Assembly: GCA_037903475.1 (NCBI GenBank)
Contig: JBAJFG010000172.1
Span: 4,255,001 to 4,319,000, forward strand
Origin: Ancylostoma caninum
Lineage: Eukaryota > Nematoda > Chromadorea > Rhabditida > Ancylostomatidae
Length of the DNA stretch: 64,000 bases
Reading direction: 5' to 3'
Position numbers and translations under genes: made by a program
In this document: positions 30,467 through 43,490 of the stretch, in pieces
Layout: each line of letters opens with the position of its first letter
Position numbering within the stretch: position 1 is the stretch's first letter
Notes under the pieces: model-generated
Database searches by the model: none
What the model saw: only the letters and a program-made list of their open reading frames with translations
What the model was told of the DNA's origin: nothing

Positions 30467-32326
30467 AGCGATAGCCCCCCCCCTAAAATTTTACGGGTAT
30501 TGAATCCTTGACATAATAGGTTTCGCGCGATTATAATTATCTAGCATATTTTTTTTGCGCTAGAACGCAGGGATTTTTTTCTGGATTCTCCTAGTCGTTG
30601 ACGATTTCTCGCTATAAAAGAGTTTCAGGTGATCCATTTTTCAAATTGTGCTTGAAACACTGTTGAAATAAAAAGATTCGCGTCTGAATATTTTTCAACT
30701 TCGCTTTGTGGTCGTGAAAAATTATTGCTGCTATTACGTTTTTTTTTTCTACTGAAATTCTTACAGAAAAAAGAACGAAAAAATACCTGTTTCAGAAGTT
30801 TCATCAAGAAGTGAGGCTTGGCTTGTTGTGAAAAAAACCCTTATTCTGGACTTCACTGTAAAAAATCCCATTTTGGCTACGAAGCCTCACAAGACCTATT
30901 CAAAATGTAAATAAATAAGGACACGATAGAGCTCTTTCACGCTAAGAAGCTACACTTGCCTTACAAGCCCTTGAATAGGTGGAAAATTCGAAGATTCGAA
31001 AAGGACACGGCAATACAGCTCTGGATCTAAGGTAACACACGGTTTCCTGCAACACAAGTACGTATATCGTCTGTCTGTTGGATAGGAAATCATAAAGGGC
31101 TAGCGCTTGTACTACACCAAAGCATCCGATATTGCGCAAGCTTTACAAGCTGAGTTGCCTTCTATTCTGGCATTTCACGCATTCAAAGGAATAATCAGAC
31201 ACTGCATAGTAGTAATACAACTGGAATCTTAAGTGTCTCTAAATAGGATTAGTTTGCCTGGAGTTTCCTCGATGAAAATCGTCGACGAGAATGAGCACTG
31301 CATTATGTGATTTCCTCGGACATGTCTCATGCCTTACCAAGCAACAACTAGGGCTATCAGCCCATACTTACTACGAAAAAAGAGAAAATGCGGAGAAGAA
31401 ATGTGAGGGTTTCACTTTTCTGGATATGCCGTAAGAGAATGTTGATTTGTGATTGTATCAGCCTCCTGCACCGGCGAATGGGTCACCGAATTCAACGAAA
31501 ATCCTCTGTAGAAGAGTCAAAAACTTGGTGTAAGCTTATTTTCAATTGTTTTCGTTGGAGTGTTTTAGATACGTATTGATTTCTGATTATTTAACAATCA
31601 GTCTGTCTTGTTCTGTAATTTTGTCTTTCCTCCGGATCTACCAAGGTCGAGGAAACCTCTGCTTTTTCCCACACTTCCCTTGGTAATTCTACGCGCGTCA
31701 CTGTTGTGTTCAGATTCCTCATAGAAAGCGTAGCCTACCAGATTTTCAGAAGAAAAAAAAAGTCTGCGCGTTTGGAGAACACCTGAGGATTTCTATGACA
31801 TGGGCTCCAGTGAATATTGGTTGATTTTTATACAATTCTTTGAGAATCTTATGGTCCGGGGATCATTGCAGGTATCCAGAGCACCGTATGTAGGAAAAAT
31901 GTACTCTACGATAGCTGGAGAGTGCTACGCTGGATCCAAATGAATCAGAGTTAACATTGTATCAAACAGAATAACGGATCAATACTTCTTCAAAAATGAT
32001 TAATTTCAGTGGTGAATTCCAGTAAATTAGTCTGTGACAGGTTTATTCATTTCATTGTCTTGGGATTAGTGTTCTGGCTATCCAGTTTTCATGTAATTTG
32101 ATAGCGATTGTTAACGATCGCATCTGGTATGTTACCCAGTCAATCATCGCCAACCACACCTTTTCATCCATCAGCCTCTACTGCAACGTATCACTCTGAA
32201 TCATTTCAAAGCTTTGTAGTTTACAATCAAACCAATTACCAAAAAATAATATGTCACAGTCATGCGAATATTTGTAGTGTTGCTGCATACAAACATTACA
32301 GGAGGCGGTAAAATCATCCGATCGCG

Positions 32327-33518
32327 ATGGCTCTTAAGTTCCTTCTAATTCTTGAGGTAAGTGATGTTATGACCACCAGTGGGGAATGACCTTCATGATT
32401 ATTCTAATGTAATCCATGAAAAATGAAAATCCATGATAAAAGAAGAATATTTTACAGGTGTTCTCCCTTTTCGTAGTGGCTGCATTAGCTGCCAAAATAC
32501 GATATACGGCACCCGATTGTCGCAAGATAATAGGAGGCCATAAAGCTATTTCTTCCGATTTTCGGAATCTCATAGCTATATTGGTTAGAGCACGCAACAA
32601 GATGCCGGTGGGTTCCTATAAACATTTTTAGTCTCTTTACTGTCTATGTACAGTTTGGTAGCGCAGAGGTGGCACCTGGGTTGACTTTGTTCGCAATTAT
32701 AACCTCTTCCAGAAGTCGGCCAGATCATCAAATTTTTACACTTTTTGACATGTATGTGGTGTGATTCCTTCCACTCTGATGTTTCCCTACTCCATCTAGC
32801 AAAATCTCCTCCAAGACGCATTCTGCGGACAAAGTCGTAATTGCAGACAAAGTCACCTCAGGTGCCACCTCTGGGCTAATATACCATAGGTCATGCAATA
32901 CATGGTAGCAAAGCACAGCTTTGAAAACCAGCACAGCGTCAAGCACCTAAATCTCACATTATTTTTTAGAATTGAAGCCGATTACTTCGCAGCAATTTTG
33001 TACTTTTCAGAAATACAGCTGCCAGCTGGAAAGCCTCGCACACGTCGGCTTCGAGAGACCAGATTTTTACCTGCCGATGGGTCCATTCACTCTGAACATC
33101 CCAAAATTAGTATATGAAGTGTAATGCGCTATCACATATTACGTTTTGATTAGTGCTATAGCTCTCAGTAGGATTCGTAGTAGTCTTAGTAGACGATAGG
33201 AGTCAGATAATGAAATGCAGTCGTGTGATAACTGTATTCATTTACAGGAAGACAGGTAGCACACGTACCACTCTGGCAGCTTTCGCGCACTATGCTATTC
33301 GGAATTGGTCAAAAAATATAGTCGAGGTGAGAAAATCGTAAATTTAAATAGAATATAGTGCCTTCTCCACTTGTGTGGGCCTTTTCTGGAACCAAAACTT
33401 CGCTATGATTCTCGTTTTACGATGATAGCCCCTATTGCAGATGAAAAACGTGAAGGAATTCGGCTGTCAGGTTTCTGAGAACGAGAAAAGGAAGAGAGTT
33501 GTCTGCCTGTTTCAGTGA
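32327..33518 (+). CDS. ASPR-like small secreted protein, array gene 1
   Basis: Five exons: 32327-32356, 32458-32607, 33011-33120, 33248-33326 and 33441-33518, giving 148 residues with intron phases 0,0,2,0. Residues 1-22 (MALKFLLILEVFSLFVVAA) form a signal peptide. Landmarks are a Cys in exon 2 (APDCRKIIGG), KYSCQLESLA at the start of exon 3, and FGCQVS followed by VVCLFQ in the last exon. The YxCxLExxA and GC...VVC blocks sit where the corresponding blocks of ASP/CAP proteins do, but the central CAP signatures are missing. I infer a CAP-derived (ASP-related) secreted protein of unknown activity. A poly(A) signal (AATAAA) follows at about 33535. Intron 2 carries a 234-bp inverted-repeat element, and the donor of exon 3 (GT/GTAATG) is a weaker match than in its sisters. 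Confidence 0.85.
32652..32885. mobile_element. MITE in intron 2 of array gene 1
   Basis: Left end TTGGTAGCGCAGAGGTGGCA; right end, inverted, TATATTAGCCCAGAGGTGGC. Both then continue CACCTG followed by GACTTTGT. The arms are about 38 bp and there is no coding content. Confidence 0.75.
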
Positions 33519-34459
33519 TCGCTATCAGCAAATTAATAAAGCTCTGAGGCTCTTGTCTGGCTGTCGTGTAGGGCCCACTCTACTGAATTATTCTGTATAA
33601 CAACGTCAAGTACAAGATTGGAAGTTTTGACTTGTTTTCATTTTTCGAGGACGTATAACTGCCATAAAAATCTGAATTGCGAAGATCCACATTTAAATAA
33701 GCAATATAACAAGAAGAATCATAAATTGCAATCCTTTTGCTCACTGTTGTATATTATTGTAAGCAAGCCTTAACGGATATAAGTAACACCGCATCAAATC
33801 AAATAGGCAGTTTTTCAAGACTAGTTTGAAAACCTGTTCAGCTGATTAACGGACTCACCTATTCACCGGCTAATCGTTAACCTTCTTTCTTTAGGTGTAT
33901 GTATTTCGCTTGGAATTTACTATGATAGTTTCTTGGAATTCACTACGATAGTTTATGGCACTTTTAAGTTAGGTGCCCTGTGAGAGCTGTAACCCACTCT
34001 TGAAAATTGAGCTTATGGATCATTCTAGATCCTTTGAAAGCTTTGCACTTCGGAAGGAAAGCCCAGCCAGAAGAAATCCAACCTTACAAATTACTAGACA
34101 GAGGGTTATGTGTCAGCTAGCAGATGATCCCTCCATCGTGAGTTATGGTACACAAGCCAGAGCACTACTTCGATCTTTCAAGATAAAATTTACTCATAAA
34201 AATAAGCAAGGGCGCGAAAACGATAGATTCAGATAGGATGCCTACAGAAGAAGCAAATTTCGGCCTTCAATGCAGTGATTTCGTCGGCAAGCATTTTCTG
34301 ATGGAGGTAAAGTAACAAAAAAAAACACACACTCACACTAAGCTTGATTGTAATGGCGCACCGTATCCTGCGCAGATGAACAGGTGCCCCTCAATATCCG
34401 AGAATTCTTAGGAGCAGGGAGCCTAAACAAATTCTCAGAAGAGAAGACGGAAAAGAGAG

Positions 34460-34610
34460 GTAGAGAGAGTGGGGGGGGGGGGGTGAGGGAGGTGAGAGTG
34501 TGAGTGGGAAGTGGGGGATAGTGGGAGAGAGTGGGGGAGTGTGGGGGAGGGGTGGGGCGGACTGGGGAAAAGTAGAGAGAGTGAGGGGGGGGGGGGGAGG
34601 AGGAGTGGAG
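34460..34610. repeat. G-rich low-complexity tract
   Basis: Consecutive GTGGGGG, GAGAGAG and G(10-13) runs on the plus strand. It has many G-runs of three or more and so could form G-quadruplexes. The minus frame of proline and serine is an artefact of this composition. Confidence 0.85.
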
Positions 34611-35084
34611 TGAAGTGGCTGGTTTGATGAAGTCACTACAACTTGATGATGAAGGGTCATTTTATATGTTTATAACGAGTCCGTTTCAATTTTGCGGTCA
34701 TACAATTTCCGTAGGGTTGCGACAGGTATGTAGGAGTGGTTCTCTTTCTCGATACACCTGGTGCAATCAATGACCACTGTGTTGCTGTGAAAAGCGAACG
34801 TCGAGTCTTGGCCCAGTTTTAGAAAACACCACCGTTCAATATTTCACTAAGAATGAGGCTACGCTTGCAGGACAATCAACCTCTTTGGCGAGCAACTATT
34901 ACAATTTCTTCCTCAGTGCTATACAGCAGAAACGGAGAACGAGTTCTAGTTCAGCAACTGAGACTTGCTAATACGATAGGTAGTATAGGAATGGCCGTGG
35001 GGCATTTAGTATTCCTCAATTGTGGGGGTTACCCCTCTCTAGCAAACTGAAATCAATCGATTTTCACCAACTTTGAACTTTCCA

Positions 35085-35200
35085 GAAATACAGCTGCAAC
35101 ATGGAAAGTCTCGCACTTGTTGGCTTCGAGAATCCCGACTTTTACCTTCCCATTGAGCCTCACCCTCTGACAGTCCCAAAGATAGTGCATCAGCTAGAAA
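35085..35200 (+). pseudogene. Orphan ASPR exon 3
   Basis: After a TTTCCAG acceptor the frame reads KYSCNMESLALVGFENPDFY and then PKIVHQ. It matches exon 3 of array gene 1 nearly codon for codon. No exon 1, 2, 4 or 5 was found nearby, and the donor position is lost. It is the relic of a duplicated gene between genes 1 and 2. Confidence 0.75.
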
Positions 35201-36939
35201 GCTTTGACTTTTTTTCAAATCCTGGCATTGAGAATCGGTTCTGAAGACATGTTCAATCGTAAATCAAGTGGCTGGTCCATCACTCTGCTGACTTTGCTAA
35301 CAATCTTGCGGAGGTCAAGAAACCAAAATATTAACCGAGTTTATGAATGTGTATCTGCCTATGTGTAATGTGCTAGTGATCCTCCTTATGACATCATGTT
35401 TATGAAACGCGAAGCAATGTCCCAGAAAAATGTATTGTAGTAGCGCACACATGAAAGCAGGAGAATTCAACGAAAAACTATTTCTTCCTCATATTCTCCT
35501 CTTACCTTTTCTTGAAATATAGTAGATTGTTGCAAAATTTGCTATTCGAATTTCCGAAGAAGAGACCAGTGAAGAAGAATAATAAAAAGGGCAGTAGGGG
35601 TTTCTCAATCTCGAGCAGCAGAATTTTTGAATCACTTGTTCAATATTATAGTTAAACGGACTAGTCGAATCAAAAGGTTGTTCTTCGATGCTAAGTACAT
35701 ATATCATGGGTTAGTCTTTATTATTATAGTGTTATGTATTATTTGGATTATCATGCACCAATCGTTGCACCTAGCAATTATATTATTGTGTGTCTTCTTG
35801 AGCATCAGACGAGGTTGGAAAACTAGTTTATTTTCAACTATGTACTCATTCTTACTTTGTTCTCTGAACTACATCCATAGTTCGTCTCGTCTGAAGCTCC
35901 CACATTAATCAAAACACGTCACCAGTAAAACATGTCATCAGTGCTCATAAATAATTTTCGATTTTTTCTGAACTATGTATTACACTCTCACTAATATTGC
36001 AAAGAGGTATACGAGGTGAAATGGCACAATGACCCCGTTAATTCCCTACTAACAAACTGGATTTTTGTCCCTTTTTTCTCTTGAAAATGTGTCAATCCAA
36101 ATCCATCGAAAGTGTTGTCCATGTCACCGACAACTTAGTTAAAACTAAACTAAATGTGTAGGTCACGATCGTGTGTTGTTCTTTCCAGATCCATAGATCC
36201 ACCATAATAATTACAGTTTGAATCCACATATTTATGTATTTATTTACCACTACAGCGTGCTGTTACAACAACATGCACACGAATGTAGTACGCATTGGGA
36301 TTACTTTCAACTCAAGTGTAGAAGGAAAAAAATCTTGGGACAGAAAAAACGGCCTGAAAGCAAAGATCAGCACATGTCAGCATTGTAGATGTAAAACACA
36401 AAGCATGAAAGACCTACATTAACTTCCGAGAGATTTGAATCCAAGGAAGGTGTGTCGGGTGTCGATGGTAATAACACGGTCAATCTCGCAGTTGTTTATA
36501 TCGCAATATGAGAATAGCTACGGGTTTCTATCTTCAATATTGAAATACTGGGTGTTCCTTGTATTATAGTATCACCGCACCGAGCAGTGTGAGGCAAGGC
36601 CCCTGACGAACCGCCCGACAGATGCTATGTCGACCATGATACAAATTCTGTTTCCAGAATTTTCATGCAAAAATTGCCAGATGCTCTTCGCTACAGCTCA
36701 TATGAGCGTGAAACATGGTGTTGTACTCATATGTAAAGTTATACTTGTGGAAATACATAAGAGAACGCTAATCGCCTTATGAGCTTCATTTTTTGAGAAG
36801 TTATTGCGGGCATCATTGTACTGCAGAGTAAAGCTGATTACAACAACTATAGGGGTGTGATGAGTACAGTGACACAGAGACCTCAGCGTAGTTCGACATA
36901 AAAGGTAAATAGATGAGTGGGTAAGAGCACCCGATTGCA

Positions 36940-37851
36940 ATGATTTCGGCTTTCATGGTTCTTCAGGTGAGCCTTTCAACAGCTAAATAAGAGATAGTCT
37001 TCTTGAAGTTAGCCGATGTTAAAAACACGTGCTACAGGTGTTCGCTTTTTTCTCAACATTAGTCTTAGTTGACGGTGAGCCTCCGGAGTTGCCCGACTGC
37101 AGCGAGGATTTGGAACATAATGCTATCAACGAAACTGTTCGCAACCTCTTGGGTGGAGATATTATAGGAGCGATGGAACCGGACCAAAGACCTGTTGGTT
37201 TCAACTGACATGTTCCAAATTTTTGCTTTTTCAGTTTTCCCTCCTTTTTGCATGCGTCCTTCTTCTTTTCTTTTTTTTGTACAATAAGGTGCAAATCTAT
37301 GTCAACTTTCAAAACTAGATAGAAACATAGTCGTGGGACAAACGTACTGTTACAAAATTCAACCACAGTTCTGTATTTTTCAGGCTTACAACTGCTACTT
37401 GGAAGGATACGCCCTTTACCTCTTCAGTGAGCAGTATTTTATCCACCGCACTTTCGAGAAGTTGAACGTCACAAAATTAGTTCATGAAGAGTAATGCTTT
37501 ATATACGGTATATTATGCGTGAAAACTGTTGATTTATTCCATTACCTGAGAGGAATGAGCAAATGCGATAGCACAAGACAATTTAGAGACAAGTGCATTC
37601 TTTTGCAGAAAGCAAATAAGCTCTGTGGAAATGTTTCTTCAAAATGCTGTGAAAAAGTGGATGGAAAAATTTAAGGAGGTGAGAAAATCATAGACATAAA
37701 AGTTATTTACCATTACCTGTTAAACCTTTACCTGTTAAACGTTTACTAGCTCTATCCACAGATGGGAAACGATGTTGAGTTTGGATGCCAGTACTCCGCA
37801 GAATACAAAAAGAATCGAGTTGTATGCCTCTTTATTTCATTTCGCAAATAG
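36940..37851 (+). CDS. ASPR-like small secreted protein, array gene 2
   Basis: Five exons: 36940-36966, 37038-37193, 37384-37490, 37609-37678 and 37762-37851. They give 149 residues with phases 0,0,2,0. The signal peptide spans MISAFMVLQVFAFFSTLVLV. Exon 2 has LPDCSEDLEH, exon 3 starts AYNCYLEGYA, and exon 5 has FGCQYS then RVVCLF with a longer tail (ISFRK) than its sisters. It is the most diverged member. CATAAAAGG lies 35-43 bp before the ATG. The exon 2 donor (CCT/GTTGGT) is weak but sits where the family predicts. Confidence 0.82.
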
Positions 37852-38865
37852 CAGAAAAATGGAAAGCAAGGCAGGTTTGCTATTTCAGGATTATGTCTTC
37901 CTCAATATGACTGTAAAAGAAGATAAGTGCCTTCAGATGATTTGTGTTTCTGTCAAGCCTAAGAGAATCGTTGACATCTCATCGAAAATAAATATTATCT
38001 TTTTAATTAGTGTCCTTTGCCTATCTTTGCTCACCTGAAAATCATTCGCAACGATCCGAAACAATGGGCTGATTTCATCGCTAGGATCGAGATGCTTAAA
38101 CGGCCCCGTACGGAGAGCAGAAGAGCAAAATGTTTGATATATTAGTTAGAATCAAAACAGTAAATTTCAGGCAACTTGAAATCGTATTCGCTTTCATCTG
38201 GCCTGCAAATAAATCTTTAGAGCGAAACTTTTATAAATCACATGGAGTTCGCTCGACAACATACGTACGAGCATTCGTAAGTGTTATAAATATGCGCCAT
38301 ACGATAACAGAAAAATTTCACAAACAATTTCTTTCGCTGCCCTCTTATTTGATATTCAAGCGTTTATTCTGTTCCACAACATGATATCGCTTCCGAGCCA
38401 CCGCCAATTTTCCGTAATTTCTCAGAGGAAGATCACGATGAACTGCAAAGAGATTTCTTTCGATCGTGTGTGAAATTGTGCTTATTATAGACATTCCCCA
38501 AATGCAGAGTCCACAAAATTTATTAACATGTCCTATTTCCAGTGGTCGTAGGGATTTATTTCAAAGATTATATCGTGATATTATAATATGAAACCATTCA
38601 GAAATGACTACTACAAGCAATTGCATTCCACTGCTCAGTATTCCGCGTGCCGCTATAGGCGCCTTGCGCCAAGCACTCGAGCACACGTACGCATCTCGCT
38701 TCATACTTGGAATCCATGAGCTTTCCATCCATGACTGCTTCAGAGAAGGTCGAAGTGCAGTGTTTTCATATGAATTAAGAATAATTCTGAATATCAAGGT
38801 TATAAATTATGTTAGTTGATCTTCTTTTGTAGGTAAGCTGATGAAGACTCGATTTGACGTTTTTG

Positions 38866-39324
38866 GTAAAGGAAGCTGTTGTGAGGTTGGTGATACCTGC
38901 TTCATGTTTGTAAGAATGATCAGGTAATAACTCTTAAGGGGTTTCTATAATAGGAAGAGTGGTTGCTGTGCGGAGTTTAGATCCATCCTACCCCCCACCC
39001 ATCGATTTAAAATAGCACGCTTTCCTGAATGATATTCCACTGGCGTTTATCAATGGAGGTTTAAGTCGATAAAAATGTCTATTTCAGCATCAATTAAATG
39101 TAAAGGGTTATGCAATGGTAACATGGACAGGCAGCACTTTCTGCTTTTTTCCTTCCTTTTTCTTCCATCATGTGCAATTTCATTCGAAGAGAATGGTATA
39201 CGTTAGAAACGATGCTCATTACCAAAGTCGGTACCGGTATAATGTCACAAACCTGAAAAATATGATCGCACTCATATAAAAGGGAAACAAGATAACAAGA
39301 TGGCAATCAAAGTACCTTACTGCT
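38866..39324 (+). promoter_or_regulatory. Upstream region of array gene 3, shared with gene 4
   Basis: About 400 bp match the region 46468-46893 in order: GTTGGTGATACCTG, GTAATAACTCTT, GAGTGGTTGCT, a C-rich run, GCGTTTATCA-TGGAGG, TTTTTCTTCCATCATGTGCA and TACCGGTATAATGT-ACAAA. TATAAAAGG lies at 39275-39283, 42-50 bp before the ATG, and is likely the core promoter. Conserved blocks are candidate regulatory sites, but the shared history alone could explain them. Confidence 0.75.
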
Positions 39325-41099
39325 ATGGCGTCTATAATCGTGCTTGCTCTTGAGGTAAGTAGCTTGTACGTATAACGATGAAGAAGGTGTGAAGAGTTCC
39401 ACCATCATGCAAATTTACACCAACCTCCATGATTCAAAGAGAGCAGATTTTATGCAGGCGTTCTGCGTATTTTCAATGGTCACATTAGTAGCCGTAAATA
39501 GCCAGACACCCCATTGCGACTTTAAGTACAGCATTGACAACAGCACCAGGGACGTCATAGCTAAAGCTATACCCCAGATGGCGCAGAATATGGTTTGTTC
39601 ACGGCCATTTCCCATTTAATTTCCACGTGATTTAATAATTGTTTATAAAAAATATCCGCTTCTTAACTATACTTCTCGAAGGCCTTCCAAGTACGAGACG
39701 GTCTTTTATTACCTCACTTTCGAGAATTTCGGTAGAATTTATGCACATGTTATCGCTGTCTATGCCACTGTAATAAAATGAAGTCGCTTATGTGCCAAAC
39801 ATATACATGTACATTTAAGAGCTACAGTTGTTACTATGAAAAATTGGCACTTCTTGGCTTTGGTCTGCCTGATTTCCATCTTCCTAAAGATGTCAAACTG
39901 AACGTTTCAAAGCTCGTGTACGAAAGGTAACGCATCACAATTCTTTGTTTGGTTGGTTGTTTGCATGCTATGTAACTGCTTACTTTTCTTCGTCGGATAG
40001 TTACATTGTATGAGGTCGTCAAGTGTGAAAGGTCTGATTTAACAAGCGGTAAGTTTCACAGTCACTATCTTCGAAGCTTTACTAAATAATTTCCTGTCCT
40101 TCTTTTCACTATGAAGGTACATCCTTCCTCTTCAAAAATCTTCTTGGTTTCTGATCAGCGTCCAGATTTTTGTGGAAAATTATTTTTTGTGAAACTATTC
40201 AAAGACTAAAAGTCGCATAATTTTGGAACATTGGATCCATCTCTGAGCCGTCAGAGCAGAGAAAGCTGGGACATCATACAAGTTAGGGACAGTTGCTCAG
40301 TAAACGCACAAAACAACGTTTGTTCGGGAAGTTCCACGCAGGTGACATGAAGATGCAAAGTGAACCTTATGATGATTCTAGATAACGATGGGATGGAAGT
40401 TGTGGCGAAAGCGTATAGCATTCAAACTAGGCCTCTATAGGCAGCAGGATAGAACCTTCATAATCCAATAATGTCTAGGTATTCAAGGCAACACGTCAAA
40501 TTGAAGTGATTCGTGAACGAAATTTCCAGACTTCGGCCTTTAAAAATAGGTGCCAATTTTCGATCATCTTTCACAAAACCAAACTGTCTAAGCCAGATGG
40601 GCAGGGATGGGATTCTATGTATATCCATCCACATGCATTAAACAAATCTTGTTCTTGTTGACCACAACTCTTTTTAGGCATTAGCCCACTCCTCGCTAGT
40701 AGAAATGTTCCATTTCCACTATGCTATTTGCTGCTTGACTGCCACTAGTTTTCCTTAATTAAGTCAGCAAGGCTGTGCAGAAGGAGCATGGGGATCAAAT
40801 CTCAAAATCTTCAGAGATTTCATACTTGACGGCCTAATCGAAGCGAACAGGTTATGATCGTATTAATTCACAGCCCCAGAAGAAGGTCGAACGTGTCAGA
40901 GTTCGTGAGTAAAGCCGTTGCTTCCTGGGCAACAAATAATACGAAAGATGTAAGAAACTACTAGAAGATCGGCACAGTAATGGCGTTCATTTAATAGCAA
41001 TTGATTCATGAAAAATTTTAGGTGCAAGACAAGAAGAGTTTCGGTTGTCAGTTCTTCAACAAGAACAGAAAGTACAGAATTGTCTGCATCTTCGGTTGA
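39325..41099 (+). CDS. ASPR-like small secreted protein, array gene 3
   Basis: Five exons: 39325-39354, 39458-39592, 39820-39926, 40874-40949 and 41022-41099, giving 141 residues, phases 0,0,2,0. MASIIVLALEAFCVFSMVTL forms the signal peptide. Exon 2 has QTPHCDFKYS, exon 3 starts SYSCYYEKLALLGFG, and exon 5 has FGCQFF followed by YRIVCIFG. N-glycosylation sequons occur (NST in exon 2, NVS in exon 3). Intron 3 is unusually long (947 bp). The 3' flank resembles that of gene 4, which with the shared promoter marks these two as the closest pair on the plus strand. Confidence 0.87.
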
Positions 41100-42196
41100 A
41101 AGCTATTTACAAGTTTATAAACATTGTGCCTTGGAAAAATTGAGTGTATAGCAGGACTCCTCAACGGAGCAGTTGCAAAAGAACTGTGGAGTTTCACTCG
41201 AACTTTTCACGCAAAGAAGTCTCAGCTGTGAAGGAGTCATAGCTGTATGAATCCTGAAATTAAACCATAGTTGTGACATAAAGTTTGGAAGGCTCCAAGG
41301 CTCAGATAATGACGAACTTGGAGAGTACCTCTTTACTTTGATTCTTAGACGTACCTTGGCTAAATCGTGACGTTGCCCTATGGTTGCAGCAAAAATTAAA
41401 ACTTCAAGTGATCTGAATAGTTTCTATAAGTTTCCAGTTGTGATCAGACGTGAGACGGCAACTTCAACACTGCATGAGAGTGCTCGCCAAGTCCTCAAAA
41501 TAAGGAATTTGTCCGTTCCTATTGTTGAACGTCTTAGTTCTGATAGCTTAAGTTTTATCGTTTATGTCTGAAGAACAAAAAAGTTTATATTACAAAACGC
41601 TAGACTATTACACGACGCTTATATTACAAGTTCTCTAGCACCAGTGTTAAAAAATAACTGTGTATGTACAATATCTAGCAAGAAGAAAACGATGATTGTG
41701 AGGAACACACGCTTATTCATGCGCATCACCACTATCCTAACGGATGCATCCTAACAGATGAACATTGGGAATTTATTGGAGCTTCACCTCAGCTGCTCAA
41801 CAGTTTCTCGAATGTGAGAGTTGTTTGCAGTTGTGTCACAAGGAGATTTAAAACATTATGAAACACAATGATGTTTTTTCTATCGGGGAATATCTTGCTG
41901 GTAGTTTTCGCCGGTCATTAGAGACTGTACCAGTCGAAATTCTTGATTCCGAGTGAAAATAGTGACAATACCGCTGTGAGAGGATCACAAATTTCATAAT
42001 AATATGTACAAGGTACGATGAATTAAATGCTGAAAAACTCCAGTCACAATTCACATCCAGCTACATACCCCAGACATGGTTGTACGGCGGCTTGACCGTG
42101 ATCATTTGGACAAGCACTCATAACATTAGAGTGATGGGTCCCACAAGAATCAAGGGATGTGCATTCTGTTGTGCGGGAGCATCATCTCTATCGCAC

Positions 42197-42572
42197 GGAC
42201 TTTCCAGCGTATCGGAAAGTCCTTACGCGCAATCGGCGGAAAATTTTCGAGCGCGCCCAGCATGGGGCGCGTGCGCGGCGCGGCCCTGTTGTGACAGCAG
42301 TCCGCCGTCGTTCGTCAGATCTTTGGCCCAGGCGATTGTTTTTCCTTCATTTTTTTCTTTGATTAAAGTTTATCTGTAGGTGTGAGGCCTGTGGCTGACC
42401 GATATCGACCGGACGGTCCCGCATGCCTCATAAAAACAATAAAAACAAGCATTTGGGGTATTCATGGGGAAAACGTGCAAACCATGAGGCATGCGAGGCT
42501 GTCCGGTCGAATTTTCAAGCGCTCCGCATGCTGGGCGCGCTCGAAAATTTTCCGCCGATTGCGCGTAGGGAC
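42197..42572. mobile_element. Nested double-stem foldback element
   Basis: The outer stem 42219-42263 pairs with 42528-42572 over 45 bp with one mismatch (it includes GCGCAATCGGCGGAAAATTT). An inner stem 42405-42431 pairs with 42484-42510 (CGACCGGAC and CGCATGCCTCAT). A small hairpin (GGACTTTCC/GGAAAGTCC) abuts the left end. The two stems are separated by unequal spacers. Open frames across it are artefacts. Confidence 0.85.
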
Positions 42573-43243
42573 TTTATGCTATTTCATCTTTGGGTCCGAA
42601 CTAACGAGTACTCCGTGACTGTACTGCGCAGGAACCGAAGAAAATAAAAGGAATCCCATGAAGATGTTTATCGTTACATGATTTGTTAACACACTTGGGA
42701 ACGAGTACATTTTCGCATGGCGAGTGCGCGCAGCCAATCGATTTTTCTTTGGCCGCCTAGCGTGATCACGTGGCCAAAGGAGGGCCGTTCTTTAAGTGTG
42801 AGCAATACAGTTCCCGGTTTTTTGAGACTTTGTGTTTTTCTTTGTTGTGGGCAAGGTGAAGATCGTCTATTATTCGGTATTCTAATGATACTTTCCTAAC
42901 CAACTAGAACGTTATGACATGAATTCGGTATCAAGACGTTCTTCATTTGAGGCTTCTGCTAAAGTTAGAGCTCTGATGGGGCCCATTTGTTGTTTTGTTT
43001 TCTATATTGAATAATGTAGTTGCAACAAAGAGCTTTCGGGAAAGGTGCAGTTTTGAACGAACGGGAATGGCGCGATTCACCATGTGCATCACGTGGTCAC
43101 ACGGGAACGAAAGGGCGTGATGCACCATGTGCATCACATTGCCCGCATTGTGTTGTTCGTAGCCATAGATAGATTTACCCCTATTTCTGTGTTGATTCGT
43201 GTCTTATCAAGTTAAATGAATTTAAGTTTCCTGACCACATAAG

Positions 43244-43490
43244 GGCAATTTATACTAGCTGTGTGCGTCAGTCGTGCATCAGTCGCACGCATCCATTTGC
43301 TAGAGATTTTCATTGAAGACCGGTCAACGCGGCATGTACATCCTCAATGAAAAGAACGCTCGGCCGTCGTGAGGCCGTAAACGCGTGCGTCTGAGCTGCG
43401 ACTGCGATACGACTGCTATGCGACTGGGCTCTATTCTTCTTCATATAGGCGCACGCTCGTCAGTCGCACGCATCCAGTATAAATTGCCCT
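43244..43490. mobile_element. MITE with AGGGCAATTTATACT ends
   Basis: AGGGCAATTTATACTAGCTG at the left recurs inverted at the right (CCAGTATAAATTGCCCT), and both arms contain CGTCAGTCG and CGCACGCATCC. Fragments of the same family lie at about 54552-54595 and 54985-55025. The ends fit a TA target site. Confidence 0.8.

Larger units (their letters stand above)
24600..32300. other. Gene-poor stretch with hairpin elements
   Basis: I find no supported exon chain. Contents are the inverted-repeat elements listed separately, a TAAA/TAAATA microsatellite at about 26003-26040, and a purine-rich stretch at about 26990-27400. That stretch includes a tandem pair of roughly 57-bp units (AAATCCATCTGAATTGAGAG near 27287, AAATTCATCTGAACGGAGAG near 27334). 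Confidence 0.5.

Noticed and set aside
42080..42660. Cluster of plus frames of 67-99 codons
   Set aside because: All cross the nested foldback element; the coding appearance comes from its GC-rich stems.
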